The translations under genes and the position numbers were made by a program. From Variovorax guangxiensis (GTDB lineage Bacteria > Pseudomonadota > Gammaproteobacteria > Burkholderiales > Burkholderiaceae_C), in NCBI RefSeq assembly GCF_003952165.1, contig NZ_RXFT01000012.1, forward strand, positions 1 through 64,000: a stretch of 64,000 nucleotides of DNA, read 5' to 3'. Shown here in pieces: positions 44,701 through 52,410 of the stretch. The notes beneath the pieces were generated by a model. That model made no database searches, had not been told where the DNA came from, and worked only from the letters and a program-made list of their open reading frames with translations. Numbering within the stretch: the stretch's first letter is position 1; each line of letters starts with the position of its first letter.

Positions 44701-45002
44701 TTGGCGTTGCTCAGGAAGCTGTTCGGGTTGGGGGGCAGCAGGATCGGAACGCCGGTGCAGGTGACCACGTCGTTGTCGACAGGCGAGGCGGGCGTGCAGG
44801 CCGCGAGCGCCGTGCCGCCATGCAGTGCCAGTGCGGCCAGAGCCGCGAGGGCCCCGAGCGCAGGAGCGGCGCCCCTGCGCGCGGTGCGCCTTCGTCCCCT
44901 GACTGCTGTCCCTCCGGAACCGCTGGCGCTCTTCGCCAGTTCGGAAACCACGCGATACCGGCTCTGCCGGCGGTCGAAGATCACACGGTAGACATGGTTC
45001 AC
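38757..45002 (-). CDS. Giant autotransporter (type Va) with repeated PATR passenger
   Basis: This 2081-residue surface protein begins with an extended signal peptide (MNHVYRVIFDRRQSRYRVVS region, about 1-68 to the LAACTP site). The long beta-helical passenger (about 70-1750) is built of Gly/Thr/Leu/Asn-rich repeats including about eleven autotransporter-associated units of the form LxLxGxNxFSGG...GxLxxG. The C-terminal barrel (about 1800-2081) ends in the sequence VGVRVRW with a terminal Trp, as expected for BAM recognition. The start is a GTG at 45002 with GGAGG seven nt upstream. No protease or lipase catalytic motif was seen, so adhesion or aggregation is the likely role. It stands alone. 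Confidence 0.9.
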   Translation of the reverse strand: MNHVYRVIFDRRQSRYRVVSELAKSASGSGGTAVRGRRRTARRGAAPALGALAALAALALHGGTALAACTPASPVDNDVVTCTGVPILLPPNPNSFLSNANGLAVTVQSGGIMSTLPGGTAMTLGGNGITLNNLGAIDANAAGSLVLSRALTIGNLVVPGSGNVTVNNQGMIEGTFDGTFGLLGAAAVIATTGTTTFNNSGTIGMSALGLFDPINSIAVAVYGGGNVNFTNTGTITGRVAFQSPDSGGNAFVNAGTINGSVSLGTTLSNDTFVAVTGSSINGGLVPLPGVTIPTPAVPPSFLTFAAGGTVDAGIGGNDTLVLQNTVAGPGSGSGGAGTVSSLQYLNFENLVVNSGTWTLEGPVVSGAAALNGGTAIFDDALSFGTGTLTANGGSMQASVAGLTLTQNISLTGGLIVQGANSLTLGGTVTGAGGLIKNGSGTLTLSGNNDFSGGLALNGGGLTLGNASSLGTGLFLVGGPATLNTAFTGTLTNQVQLNGALTLNGAGTLSLNGNINGGGSLTLASGDLVLNGANNYSGGTVLQAGSIDLGSATALGSGALTVDGAATLTGKNGLALSNDIVLNNTLNLGGGGSGGALTLNGKISGAGGMSLAGAPGLTLNGANDFSGGFNLGGGQLTVGNNLALGTGAVTVSGAGSLAANTPVGLTNNFNLNAGLNVASSSALSLNGTIGGLGGLTQSGPAKLTLGGANGFAGGVNLLGGGLGVGTNTSLGLGALTVNGAATLDASAGVNLGNAVALNAGLDVGGSNDIALGGLVSGAGALSFNGTGKLSLNAANAGFSGGVTLGSGTLGVGNNLALGTGGLAVTGNASLMANVPGVVLGNGVTLGSGTTLSLTGANALALGGTITGAGALAVNGPGGVTLDGASDFSGGVSLAGGTLSLGTSTSLGSGTLGVTGNAGLQSTAGALTLVNAVSLGAGAGLTVGGANDLTLNGPIGGGGSLIKTGAGTLVLGGANNFGGGVTLQAGTLGVGTGTSLGTGTLTVSGAATLTSSADVALANDVTLDGALSVTGAKNIALGGVIGGGSGLSYSGTGILSLGGANAYAGTTTVASGTLLATNASGSATGTGAVTVLTGATLGGTGRIGGDVTLNTGAKLAPGAGTAGSFGVLAVGGNLSLAAGSTLDFDFGAPGPNFSTPGASDSVSVGGDLSLGGTVTLNVANAGSFGPGVYRLVDYGGSLTGAGSLSLGGLPGGSTVLLQNLSADKRFNLLNTTGLTLNFWNADGLASPVQSGGGTGTWSTTSPVWTDAAGTVTVPMQPQPGFAIFGGAPGTVTIDKTGGAVQALGMQFTSGGYTLAGDALTLLGTGGGKAEIRVGDGSAASTGFVATVNSAIDGSAGIAKTGAGTLVLGGTNTYTGGTAVQGGVLSVSADANLGAAGGGLALDGGRLQITGTGFAGTARDIDIGAAGGGIEVVDAAHDFTASGTLGGSGTLVKSGQGTLTLAGTNNHTGATVVDSGTLRLGAADLLNPAATIALADKAGATLDLNGFDQTIGSLSGGGSAGGELKLGSATLTTGGNNTSTTFGGSLSGSGSLVKQGTGTFTLAGSNSYGGATQVNAGTLQAGAANAFSATSAHGVAAGATLDLAGFNQTVASLNNSGTVSLPGATAGTSLTVTGPYVGNNGVLRLGAVLNASGPSDRLVLDGAGATASGRTTVQIVNLAGLGALTTGNGIEVISALNGATTTAQTTRDAFTLAGGHVDAGAYEYRLYPADANGAGENWYLRSTTGAGGPGVPGAPGGPGLPTYRAEVPLYAALPQQLRQANVAMLGNLHLRGGDEMRQANDAGGTRADAGRRAWGRVLSTDIDVRQRGTVSPESKGRLTGFQAGTDLWADANWRAGIYVGQLEGDVDVRGFASGIQGLRVGRSDLRSRYLGVYASWHNDAGWYTDIVLQGGQHRYTARPLASMGSSGKGDSFLASLEVGKAFDIGGGWRVEPQLQLIHQRLSMDGASISGAWITQDTHDGLIARAGVRIKGSIATGAGLLQPYARINVNRASSGTDIARLTGPAGSTGIASETGGTSTELAGGFTLALGERTAIYGELGKLWATGGDTRMKSSLNASVGVRVRW
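40240..43700 (-). repeat. PATR-type internal repeats of the autotransporter gene
   Basis: About eleven recurring units of roughly 75-80 codons (shorter towards the 5' end of this span) encode the pattern G-x-G-x-L-x-K/N-x-G-x-G-x-L-x-L-x-G-x-N, a short gap, then GG-x-x-L-x-x-G-T-L. The units diverge in sequence but keep phrases such as LGTGTLTV and GANNFGGGV. Bounds are approximate. The DNA is repetitive enough to be prone to recombination or assembly error. Confidence 0.7.
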
Positions 45003-45124
45003 GGCTCGCCTCCAAGCCTTTGTAATGCGTGTGATTATTTGTGAGGCATGGGCGAGGTGAATATCTGCCGAAAGGACTCAGGACGCGTGATGCGGCAAGA
45101 GAAAGAAGAAATATGGCGTAGGTG

Positions 45125-45152
45125 AAAACCAGCGCCGGGCAGGTGGCGCCGG
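45125..45152 (-). terminator. Intrinsic terminator of the iorAB-TRAP-thioesterase operon
   Basis: In the leftward transcript CCGGCGCC (45152 to 45145) pairs with GGCGCTGG (45136 to 45129), eight base pairs with one G-U, around an 8-nt loop and followed by TTTTC. It starts 8 nt after the thioesterase stop at 45161. This is the best-formed intrinsic terminator in the window. Confidence 0.7.
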
Positions 45153-45160
45153 CTTCGCGG

Positions 45161-45595
45161 CTATTCGCAGAGCACCCGTATGGAGGGCGGAATCGCCACG
45201 GCCCGGATCCCGCCGCCTTCGCGCTTCGCCCCGAAGATGCGCACTTCCTCGCACTCCAGGATCAGCTCGCTCCCGCGCGTCACGCGGTAGGTCTGCACGA
45301 AGCTCTTCTCGCGCCACTCGGTGATGCGCACCGCAATCTGCAGCGTGTCGCCGTAGCTCGCGGACTTCACGAAGCGCGTGTGCGTGTCGACCAGCGGCGT
45401 GCCGATCACGCCCAGCGTCTCGGTCGTTTCCTCCCAGCGCGGCACGCCGCATTCGGCGAAGAAGTGGCGCGAGGCCGCATCGATCCAGCGGAAGAAGTTC
45501 GGAAACCAGACGATGCCGGCGGGGTCGCAGTCGCCGAACTCCACGCGCACGGTGTAGACGACTTCCTTGGTTGCGTTGATGCTTGTATTGCTCAT
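45161..45595 (-). CDS. 4-hydroxybenzoyl-CoA thioesterase-like acyl-CoA thioesterase
   Basis: This 144-residue hot-dog-fold thioesterase contains VEFGDCDPAGIVWFPNFFRW, the 4HBT signature with the catalytic Asp in the DPAGIVWFP loop. It would hydrolyse an acyl- or aroyl-CoA in the cytoplasm. It is the last gene of a minus-strand operon: its ATG overlaps the TGA of the TRAP large permease gene by one base, and a terminator follows 8 nt after its stop. With IorAB upstream making an acyl-CoA from a 2-oxoacid, this enzyme could release the free acid; this link is inference from operon structure. Confidence 0.87.
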   Translation of the reverse strand: MSNTSINATKEVVYTVRVEFGDCDPAGIVWFPNFFRWIDAASRHFFAECGVPRWEETTETLGVIGTPLVDTHTRFVKSASYGDTLQIAVRITEWREKSFVQTYRVTRGSELILECEEVRIFGAKREGGGIRAVAIPPSIRVLCE

Positions 45596-46896
45596 CAGCC
45601 CATTCTCGTCGGCAGCCACAGGGCAATGATGGGGAACGCGATCAGGATCACCAGCCGCACGATGTCGGTCACGATGAACGGCAGCACGCCCTTGAAGATG
45701 GTGGTGAAGCTCACGTCCTTCACCACGCTCTTGATGACGAACACGTTCATGCCCACCGGCGGGTGGATCAGGCCGAGTTCCACCGTCATCACGATGATCA
45801 CGCCGAACCAGATCGGGTCGAAGCCCAGGTGCACGATCACCGGGTAGATGATCGGCACCGTGAGGATGATCATCGCCATCGCGTCCATCAGGCAGCCCAG
45901 CACCAGGTACATGAGCATGATGAGCGCGAGCACGCCGTAGCGGCCGATGCCCAGGCCGGTAAGAAACTCGGTGAGCTTCTGCGGGCTCTGCGTGATGGTG
46001 AGGAAGTAGCCGAACAGCAGCGCGCCGATCAGCACCGTGAACACCGCCGCCGCCGTGCGCGTGGCCGACAGCAGCGCCTCGCGGATCTTCGGCCCGTCGA
46101 GCTTGCGCCGTACCAGCCCGAGGATGAAGGCGCCGCTCGCGCCCACGCCGCCCGCCTCGGTCGGCGTGAAGAAGCCGCCGTACAGGCCGCCGATGACGAA
46201 CACGAACAGCACCAGCGGCGCCCACACGTTCTTCAGGTCCTTGAGGCGTTCCGACCAGGGCTTGACCTCGCCGCCGGGCAGCCAGCCGGGCCGCGTCTTC
46301 ACGATGACCGCGATGGTCAGCACGTACATCGCCATCGCGAGGATGCCGGGCACGATGCCCGCCATGAAGAGCTTGCCGATGTCCTGCTGCGTGAGGATGG
46401 CGTACACCGCAAGCACGGTCGATGGAGGCAGGATCGCGCCCAGCGTGCCGCCCGCGGCGATCACGCCGGTGGAGAAAGACTGCGGGTAGTTGAAGCGGCG
46501 CATCTCCGGATAGGCCACCGCCGAGAACGTGGCGGCCGTGGCCACCGACGAGCCGCAGATCGCCGCGAAGCCGCCGCATGCCACCACGGTGGCCACGCCC
46601 AGGCCGCCACGCAGGTGGCCGATCATCGAGTTGGCGGCCTTGAAGAGCTCGCGGCTCACGCCCGAGACCGACACCAGCGCTCCCATCAGCATGAACATCG
46701 GGATCACGCCGAAGGTGTAGTCGGTCACGGTGCGCATGGAGGTCTGGCCCACCAGCTTGAGCGCGGGGCCCGGCCCGACGAGGTAGCTGTAGCCCACCAC
46801 GCCCACCAGGCCCATCGCCATGCCGACCGGCACGCGCAACAGCATCAAGACGAAAAGGGCGACGAAGCCCAACACTGCGACTGCATCGGGGCTCAT
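45595..46896 (-). CDS. TRAP transporter large permease (DctM family)
   Basis: This 433-residue membrane protein of the TRAP-T family has about 12 helices. Landmarks are LGFVALFVLMLLRVPVGMAMGL, FMLMGALVSVSGVSRELF, CGGFAAICGSSVATAATFSAVAYPEM (in part), GTLGAILPPSTVLAVYAI and VELGLIHPPVGMNVFVI. It forms the sodium-driven channel together with the small permease, whose stop overlaps its ATG by 4 nt. The thioesterase gene overlaps its stop by one base. The substrate is set by the DctP-type receptor upstream and is probably a carboxylate; the operon suggests a 2-hydroxy or aryl acid. Confidence 0.92.
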   Translation of the reverse strand: MSPDAVAVLGFVALFVLMLLRVPVGMAMGLVGVVGYSYLVGPGPALKLVGQTSMRTVTDYTFGVIPMFMLMGALVSVSGVSRELFKAANSMIGHLRGGLGVATVVACGGFAAICGSSVATAATFSAVAYPEMRRFNYPQSFSTGVIAAGGTLGAILPPSTVLAVYAILTQQDIGKLFMAGIVPGILAMAMYVLTIAVIVKTRPGWLPGGEVKPWSERLKDLKNVWAPLVLFVFVIGGLYGGFFTPTEAGGVGASGAFILGLVRRKLDGPKIREALLSATRTAAAVFTVLIGALLFGYFLTITQSPQKLTEFLTGLGIGRYGVLALIMLMYLVLGCLMDAMAMIILTVPIIYPVIVHLGFDPIWFGVIIVMTVELGLIHPPVGMNVFVIKSVVKDVSFTTIFKGVLPFIVTDIVRLVILIAFPIIALWLPTRMG

Positions 46897-47417
46897 TCGT
46901 CGGCCTTCTGTTCTGCGTGGACTTCCTCGAGCTGCTCCGGATGGAAGATCAGCCTGTAGGTGCGGATGGCGATCAGCAACACGGCGCACACGTCGCCGGC
47001 CCAGGCCACGGCGTAGAACGGCCAGGTCGGGATGTTGAGGTCGTAGGTCTGCACGTTGTCGACATAGGTGCCGCGCACCTTGTCGAACAGCATGATGGTC
47101 TGCACCGCCACCACGAAGAGCAGCACCAGCGTGGCGAACACGTCGATGGCGCGCTTCATGCGCGGGCCCGCCGCCGTCCACACCAGGTCGACCGTGATGT
47201 GGCCGCCGCGGTAGCTGGTGGCCGCGATGCCCCAGAAGATCAGGATGCCCAGCAGCATGCGGCCGAAGTCGTAGGCGTCGGGGATCGAGGTGTCGAAGAA
47301 CTTGCGCAGCACCACGGCCACGAAGATGTTGAGCGCGACGATCCCCACGAAGATGGCGGCGAGCCATTCGATCGTGTTGATCGCGCGGTCCATATAGCTG
47401 GCGGACCGTGTAGCCAT
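46893..47417 (-). CDS. TRAP transporter small permease (DctQ family)
   Basis: This 174-residue four-helix membrane protein has the DctQ-type pattern NTIEWLAAIFVGIVALNIFVAVVLRKFF (in part), GRMLLGILIFWGIAATSYRGGHITVDL (in part) and a charged C-terminus. It pairs with the large permease encoded immediately downstream (ATGA overlap at 46893-46896) and lies 3 nt after the receptor gene. The assignment rests on length, helix pattern, the GHITVDL motif and gene order. Confidence 0.9.
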   Translation of the reverse strand: MATRSASYMDRAINTIEWLAAIFVGIVALNIFVAVVLRKFFDTSIPDAYDFGRMLLGILIFWGIAATSYRGGHITVDLVWTAAGPRMKRAIDVFATLVLLFVVAVQTIMLFDKVRGTYVDNVQTYDLNIPTWPFYAVAWAGDVCAVLLIAIRTYRLIFHPEQLEEVHAEQKADE

Positions 47418-47420
47418 CGC

Positions 47421-48473
47421 TCAGAGCGCCGATTTGTACTTGGCGAGGCTGGCCTTCAGCGCGTCCATGACGGCCTTCGGATCTTCACCGGCCTTCTTCA
47501 CGCTGTCGGCCCACTGCGCCTCGGCGGGTGCCGCCGCCTTGCGCCATGCATCCAGCTGATCGGGCGTGAGCTTGTAGATCTCGTGGCCCGACAGCGCCGC
47601 CATCTTGGCGTGCCCCGCAAACTCGAAGTCGGCCCACGGTCCTGCCACCTTCTGCGCCCATTCGCTGGTGCAGTGGTCGTCGATCACCTTCTTCTGCGCG
47701 GCGGACATGGCGTCGTACTTGCCCTTGTTCATTACCCACACGAAGGGCGTGACGTAAAGCGGCACGTCCATGTGGTACTTCACCACCTTGTCGATGCCGA
47801 AGAGGCCGATGGAGCCCCACGGGAAGGTGATGGCGTCGGCCACGCCGCGCTCGAGCATGTCGCGCGACTCGGGGGCCGAGGCCTGCACGTTGGTGCCGCC
47901 TAGCGAGGTGATGAGCTGGCCCACGGTGCTGGTGGCCGGGCGCACCTTCATGCCCTTGACGTCGCCGGGCACGGTGATCTTCTTGCGCGAGTGGAAGGTG
48001 CCGGGGTCGTGCACGAAGGCGAAGCAGTACTTCACGTCCTTCATTTCCTTGGCCGCGTAGTTGCGGTACCAGGCGTCGATGGCGGCGGAGCCTTCCTTGC
48101 CGTTGGCGAACAGGAAGGGCAGCGACGCGCCCGCCATCACCGGGAAGCGGCCCGGCTGGTAGCCCGGGTTCACGTACGAGAAGTCGGCGATGCCGTCGCG
48201 CGCCATGTCGTAGTGGTCGAATGCCTTGCCCAGCTGCTCCGAGGGGAAGAGGATCGCGGTGATGGTGCCGCCCGATTCCTTCTTGATGTCGTCGGCCCAC
48301 GCCTGCAGCGCGGGGTTGAGCGGGTGCTGCGCGGGTACCCAGCTCGACAGCTTGAGCTGCACCGGCTTGTCCTGCGCCTGCACGGCCGGGGCGATCAGCG
48401 CGAGGGCTGCGGTGGCCGCCGCGAGGCTCGTGGCCAGGCGACGGGACGGACGGGATTGGCGATTGGCTTTCAT
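47421..48473 (-). CDS. TRAP transporter substrate-binding protein (DctP/TAXI-type, DctP family)
   Basis: This 350-residue periplasmic receptor has a signal peptide ending AVQA (about 1-33) and a mature start DKPVQLKLSSWVPAQHPLNPALQAW (in part), as in DctP proteins. The segment GMKVRPATSTVGQLITSLGGTNVQAS (in part) contains the Arg that usually binds the substrate carboxylate. It is encoded 3 nt upstream of the small permease, in the same operon as the hydroxyacid oxidase and IorAB. The cargo is an organic acid of unknown identity. Confidence 0.92.
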   Translation of the reverse strand: MKANRQSRPSRRLATSLAAATAALALIAPAVQAQDKPVQLKLSSWVPAQHPLNPALQAWADDIKKESGGTITAILFPSEQLGKAFDHYDMARDGIADFSYVNPGYQPGRFPVMAGASLPFLFANGKEGSAAIDAWYRNYAAKEMKDVKYCFAFVHDPGTFHSRKKITVPGDVKGMKVRPATSTVGQLITSLGGTNVQASAPESRDMLERGVADAITFPWGSIGLFGIDKVVKYHMDVPLYVTPFVWVMNKGKYDAMSAAQKKVIDDHCTSEWAQKVAGPWADFEFAGHAKMAALSGHEIYKLTPDQLDAWRKAAAPAEAQWADSVKKAGEDPKAVMDALKASLAKYKSAL

Positions 48474-48518
48474 GGTCTCCTTCGTTGTGTTGTGTGTCTC
48501 TACGAGTGAATCCGCAAT

Positions 48519-49754
48519 CTAGGCAGCCGCGTGCGCGGGGTAAATGGAGGCTTTCCCGTGCGCCTGCACGGGTGCGGGCCCAGCCTGTTCGGCGTGCGAA
48601 CGCGGCGCATGTATTTCGACGTGCCGGCGCCCGAGTTCGCCCACGCGCGAGGCACCGAGCAGGGTCATCGTGCGTTCGGTTTCCTGCGCGAGCAGCTGCA
48701 GCACCGAGAGCGCGCCCTGTTCGCCGCCGCAGGCCAGGCCGTAGACCGGCGCGCGGCCCACGAGCGCCGCGCTGGCGCCGAGCGCGAGCGCCTTGACGAT
48801 GTCGCTGCCGCGCCGCATGCCGCTGTCCACCAGCACCGGAATGCGGCCGCCGACCGCATCGAGCATGGCCGGCAGCGCGGCGATGGTGGCCGGCGCGGCA
48901 TCGAGCTGGCGGCCTCCGTGGTTGGAGACCACGATGCCGTCCGCCCCATGCCGCAGTGCGCGGCGCGCGTCCTCGGCGCCCAGCAGGCCCTTGACCAGCA
49001 GCGGCCCGTCCCAGAGCCTGCGCAGCCAGCCCAGGCTGTCCCAGGTCAGCGTGCGGTCCATGGCGCGCGAGAGCAGCGCGGCCTGCGTCTGCGCGGAGAC
49101 CGGTGCGCCGTCTTCATCATCGGGAAGCAGGTTCGCGAACTGCGGCATGCCGCCGCCGGCCAGCCGCAGCAGCCACGCGGGATGCCGCGCCATGTCGAGC
49201 AGCGTGCCGGGCGTGAGCCGCATGGGCACACGGAAGCCGTGGCGCAGGTCGCGCTCGCGCAGGCCGCTCACGGGAACATCTACCGTGAGCACCAGCGCCT
49301 CGAAGCCTGCATTGCGCGCGCGGCGCACGATGCGCTCGGCGATGGCGCGCTCGCCCATCACGTACAGCTGCATCCAAAGCGCGGCATCGGGCGCGGCGTT
49401 GCGCACGTCCTCGATGCGCGTGTTGGAGGCGGTGGAAAGAACGAAGGGCACGCCGGCGGCCTGCGCTGCAGCGGCCAGCTGCGCATCGGCGCGCGGGCGC
49501 ACCAGGCCGGCCAGCCCGATGGGCGCGATGCCGAAGGGCGCGCGCCAGCGGCGGCCGAAGAGTTCGATGCCGATGTCCACCTTGCTGGTGTCGCGCAGGC
49601 ATTCGGGAATCAGCGGCAGCGCTTCGAGCGCGTCGCGGTTGCGCTGCATGCAGCGCTCGTCTTCCGCACCGCCGTCGATGTAGTCGAACACCAGCCGCGG
49701 CAGCGCGCTGCGGGCGCGGCGCCGGTAGTCTTGCACGTTGAGCAGTTGGGCCAT
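48519..49754 (-). CDS. FMN-dependent alpha-hydroxyacid oxidase/dehydrogenase (LldD/mandelate dehydrogenase family)
   Basis: This 411-residue flavoenzyme has the complete active-site set: Tyr25 in FDYIDGGAEDE, Tyr131 in QLYV, Asp159 in LTVDVP, Lys255 in LVKGL, His279 in VVSNHGGRQLD and Arg282. It oxidises a (S)-2-hydroxyacid to the 2-oxoacid. Family members act on lactate, glycolate, mandelate or longer 2-hydroxyacids. It lies 6 nt after the Bug-type receptor gene and 45 nt before dctP, inside the IorAB-TRAP operon; a product 2-oxoacid would feed IorAB. The long C-terminal tail (about 385-411) is not conserved. Confidence 0.9.
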   Translation of the reverse strand: MAQLLNVQDYRRRARSALPRLVFDYIDGGAEDERCMQRNRDALEALPLIPECLRDTSKVDIGIELFGRRWRAPFGIAPIGLAGLVRPRADAQLAAAAQAAGVPFVLSTASNTRIEDVRNAAPDAALWMQLYVMGERAIAERIVRRARNAGFEALVLTVDVPVSGLRERDLRHGFRVPMRLTPGTLLDMARHPAWLLRLAGGGMPQFANLLPDDEDGAPVSAQTQAALLSRAMDRTLTWDSLGWLRRLWDGPLLVKGLLGAEDARRALRHGADGIVVSNHGGRQLDAAPATIAALPAMLDAVGGRIPVLVDSGMRRGSDIVKALALGASAALVGRAPVYGLACGGEQGALSVLQLLAQETERTMTLLGASRVGELGRRHVEIHAPRSHAEQAGPAPVQAHGKASIYPAHAAA

Positions 49755-49760
49755 CCTTGC

Positions 49761-50741
49761 TCAGTCCGCCGCGATCCGGCGCTCGCGGATCAGCGCGCCG
49801 AAGCGCTGGAAGTCCGTCGCCGCGCGCTGCTGGAACGCAGCCGGCGAGCCGGGCTGCGGCTCGCCGCCGATCGACGCGATGCGCTCCTGCACGGCCGGCA
49901 GCGCGAGCGTGCGGTTGATCTGCGCGTTGAGTTGCGCCACCACTTCGGGCGGCGTTCCGGCCGGAGCGTAGAAGCCGAACACGGTGTCGGCGTCGAAGCC
50001 GCGCAGCCCGGCCTCGTCGAGCGTGGGCACGTCGGGAAAGAGCGGCGAGCGCTTCGGGCTGCCGACGGCCAGCAGCCGCAGCTTGCCCGCGCGCACCTGC
50101 GTGAGCGCGATGCCGGGGTCGAAGGCGTAGTCGATCTGGCCGGCCAGCAGGTCCTGCAGCGCGGGCGCGGCGCCGCGGTAGGGCACATGCAGCGCGAACA
50201 GGTTGGCCTGCGTCTTGAACATCTCGCCCGCGAGGTGCGGCGAGCTGCCGTTGCCCGGCGAGCCGTACGACAGCTTGCCCGGGTTGGCCTTCACGTACGA
50301 GATGAACTCCTTCACGTTCGCCGGCGGCAGCGAGGGCCGCGTGACCAGGAACACCAGCACGCGCGCGGCGGCCGCCACCGGCACCAGGTCCTTCGCGGGG
50401 TCGAAGCTCATGCGCGAGTACAGGTGCGGGTTCACCGACACCATGCCGCCAGAGCTCATCAGCAGCGTGTAGCCGTCGGCCGGCGCGCGGGCCACGGCCT
50501 CTCCGCCGAGGTTGCCGTTGGCGCCGGCGCGGTTCTCGATCACCACCGGCTGCTTCAGCGACTCCTGCAGCGGCTGCGAGATGGCGCGCGCGATCTGGTC
50601 GGCGGCGCCGCCTGCGGGGAAGTTGACGATCACCTTGATCGGCTTGGCGGGCCATGTTGTGTTGGCATGCGCCGGGGCGAGCATGGCAGCGGCGGCCAGT
50701 GCCAGCAGGCATCGTCGCCAGGGAAGGGCGGGGCGGGTCAT
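49761..50741 (-). CDS. Bug/TctC-family periplasmic solute-binding protein
   Basis: This 326-residue receptor has a signal peptide (MTRPALPWRR to about AHA26) and the Bug-family hallmarks WPAKPIKVIVNFPAGGAADQIAR (in part), VIENRAGANGNLGGEAVA and HVPYRGAAPALQDLLAGQIDY (in part). Members of this very large Burkholderiales family bind small carboxylates or aromatic acids and either feed a TctAB transporter or act as sensors. No tctA or tctB gene is present here, although a complete TRAP system is encoded downstream in the same operon, so its partner is uncertain. It sits between iorB (38 nt) and the hydroxyacid oxidase gene (6 nt). Confidence 0.92.
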   Translation of the reverse strand: MTRPALPWRRCLLALAAAAMLAPAHANTTWPAKPIKVIVNFPAGGAADQIARAISQPLQESLKQPVVIENRAGANGNLGGEAVARAPADGYTLLMSSGGMVSVNPHLYSRMSFDPAKDLVPVAAAARVLVFLVTRPSLPPANVKEFISYVKANPGKLSYGSPGNGSSPHLAGEMFKTQANLFALHVPYRGAAPALQDLLAGQIDYAFDPGIALTQVRAGKLRLLAVGSPKRSPLFPDVPTLDEAGLRGFDADTVFGFYAPAGTPPEVVAQLNAQINRTLALPAVQERIASIGGEPQPGSPAAFQQRAATDFQRFGALIRERRIAAD

Positions 50742-50779
50742 CGGTCTTGTCTCCTTTTCTTGTATTTCGCAGCGTCCGG

Positions 50780-52396
50780 TCAGGCCTTGACCGACGGGGG
50801 GCGCTTCATCCAGCGGATCGGCTGTGCCTGCACCGGACGTGGCGCGGCGCCGTGCGCGGCCAGCGTGGCGTCGAGCGCCTTGCCGCCCTCGTCGGCCAGT
50901 GCCGCTTCGCGCGCCGCCGCGATGGCCGTGGCACGGGCCGAGGCGGGCAGGGTGCTGCGGCCGGCGAGTTCGTCGATCACGTGCAGCAGGTTGTGCTTGC
51001 CGCGCTCGTTGGTGCTGCCGTAGCCCTTGATGAGCCGTCCGCACAGCGCCAGCTCGTGGCCCAGCGCCCAGGTCTCGCGCGTGCCTGCTTCCACGGCCTT
51101 GAGCCAGCGTTCGATGAGTGCCTGCTCCTGCGCGAAGCGGCTGCCCAGGCGGCGCAGCCAGCGCAGCGAGGCCAGCAGCCGCAGCGAGGCCATGCCCAGC
51201 ACCGAGTGGCTGCCCACCTTCAGCGGCAGCGCCCAGGGCGCAAGGCCGCGAGACTGGCGGCCCCGGTCCCAGGCCGTGACGCGGCGCGAGAGCGAGGGCG
51301 GCAGCAGCGCCGCGAACTCGGCCGCGCCGGGCTTGAAGTGGTCGTAGACCTTCACGATGTCTTCCTCGCCGGCGCGCACCTCGCGCCGCACGCGCTGCGC
51401 GCGGCTGGCGCGGCCCTTGAGCGCGGCCACCCGCACGATGTCGTCGAAGGCCATCCACAGTGCGAGCCAGCGCGCGGCCTCGCGGGTGATGGCGAAGCCC
51501 CGCGCGCCGGCCGGATCGGCGGCGCGTTCGGCATCGAGCAGGCGGCCCAGCCGCTCGGCGTAGAGCGATGCGTAGGCGGCGTCCTGGTAATCGAGCACGC
51601 GGGCATGGCCCAGCGCGAGCATGTCGTGCACGGCCGGCGGAAAGCGCCGTGCCAGGTCGGAGGGCAGGGCCGCGGCGGGCGGCGGCGCGTCGTTGGTGTC
51701 GCCGGCCATCACGCTGCTGACGAAGGCGGCCTGCGCGCGCGGCGCGTTCACCGCATCGAAGGCCGAGGCGAAGCCGCGCAGGCTGGCGGCGGCCATCCTG
51801 CCGAGCTTTTCGGGCGCGCTGGTGTCGCCGCCGCGAACGACGTGCTCGTAGGCCTCGCGCGGGAACGGGAACAGCCCGCTGCCCGCGATGGCGCCGAGCA
51901 TCACCGCGCTGACCACCGTGCCGCTGTCGCGCGCGATGGCGTTCATGTCGAACACATGGTGCTCGCGGCTGAAGGCCTTCACCACGTCGAGCAGCCGCTG
52001 CGCGTCGGCGCGGCCGTCGCCGGGCACCATGCGCTCGGCGGTGGTGAGGATGCGCGCCGACGAGCTGATGACCAGCGTGCGCTGCGGCGCGCTCATGCCG
52101 TTGCCGATCTGGCGCGCGGTTTCCAGCAGCTCCGAGGAGACGATGGCATCCAGCGCGCCCGGCACGGGGCTCAGGCTGAACACCGGGCGGCGCCCGCCGA
52201 GCTGCGCGAGCGGCACGGGGAACACTTCGATGTAGTAGGTGGTGGCGCCGGTGCGCTGCGCCACGCCGGGAATGGACGTGCTCTGCGCCGCGTAGCCGGC
52301 ATGGCGCGCGGTGTCGACCAGCCATTCGGTGAGCACGCCGCCGCCTTCGCCGCCGAGGGCGCAGACGAGCAATGTGATGGGGCGGTTCTGTTCCAT
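50780..52396 (-). CDS. iorB: Indolepyruvate ferredoxin oxidoreductase beta-type subunit with C-terminal DUF6537-like extension
   Basis: This 538-residue protein has an N-terminal 2-oxoacid:ferredoxin oxidoreductase gamma-type domain (about 1-215; LLVCALGGEGGGVLTEWL, GVAQRTGATTYYIEVFP in part) and a second region of about 300 residues (LSRRVTAWDRG, LALCGRLIKGYGSTNERGKHN in part) typical of proteobacterial IorB proteins. It would complete the IorAB enzyme, which decarboxylates aryl pyruvates to aryl-acetyl-CoA. The ATG at 52396 has a GAGG site; an alternative ATG at 52414 overlaps the iorA stop (ATGA), so coupling is close either way. The Bug receptor gene follows after 38 nt. Confidence 0.85.
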   Translation of the reverse strand: MEQNRPITLLVCALGGEGGGVLTEWLVDTARHAGYAAQSTSIPGVAQRTGATTYYIEVFPVPLAQLGGRRPVFSLSPVPGALDAIVSSELLETARQIGNGMSAPQRTLVISSSARILTTAERMVPGDGRADAQRLLDVVKAFSREHHVFDMNAIARDSGTVVSAVMLGAIAGSGLFPFPREAYEHVVRGGDTSAPEKLGRMAAASLRGFASAFDAVNAPRAQAAFVSSVMAGDTNDAPPPAAALPSDLARRFPPAVHDMLALGHARVLDYQDAAYASLYAERLGRLLDAERAADPAGARGFAITREAARWLALWMAFDDIVRVAALKGRASRAQRVRREVRAGEEDIVKVYDHFKPGAAEFAALLPPSLSRRVTAWDRGRQSRGLAPWALPLKVGSHSVLGMASLRLLASLRWLRRLGSRFAQEQALIERWLKAVEAGTRETWALGHELALCGRLIKGYGSTNERGKHNLLHVIDELAGRSTLPASARATAIAAAREAALADEGGKALDATLAAHGAAPRPVQAQPIRWMKRPPSVKA

Positions 52397-52410
52397 GGTT
52401 TCCTCGCCCC

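Noticed and set aside
48531..51023. Plus-strand open frame of 830 codons opposite the hydroxyacid oxidase and Bug receptor genes
   Set aside because: It spans several real genes on the other strand and shows only Arg/Ala/Gly/His-rich sequence.
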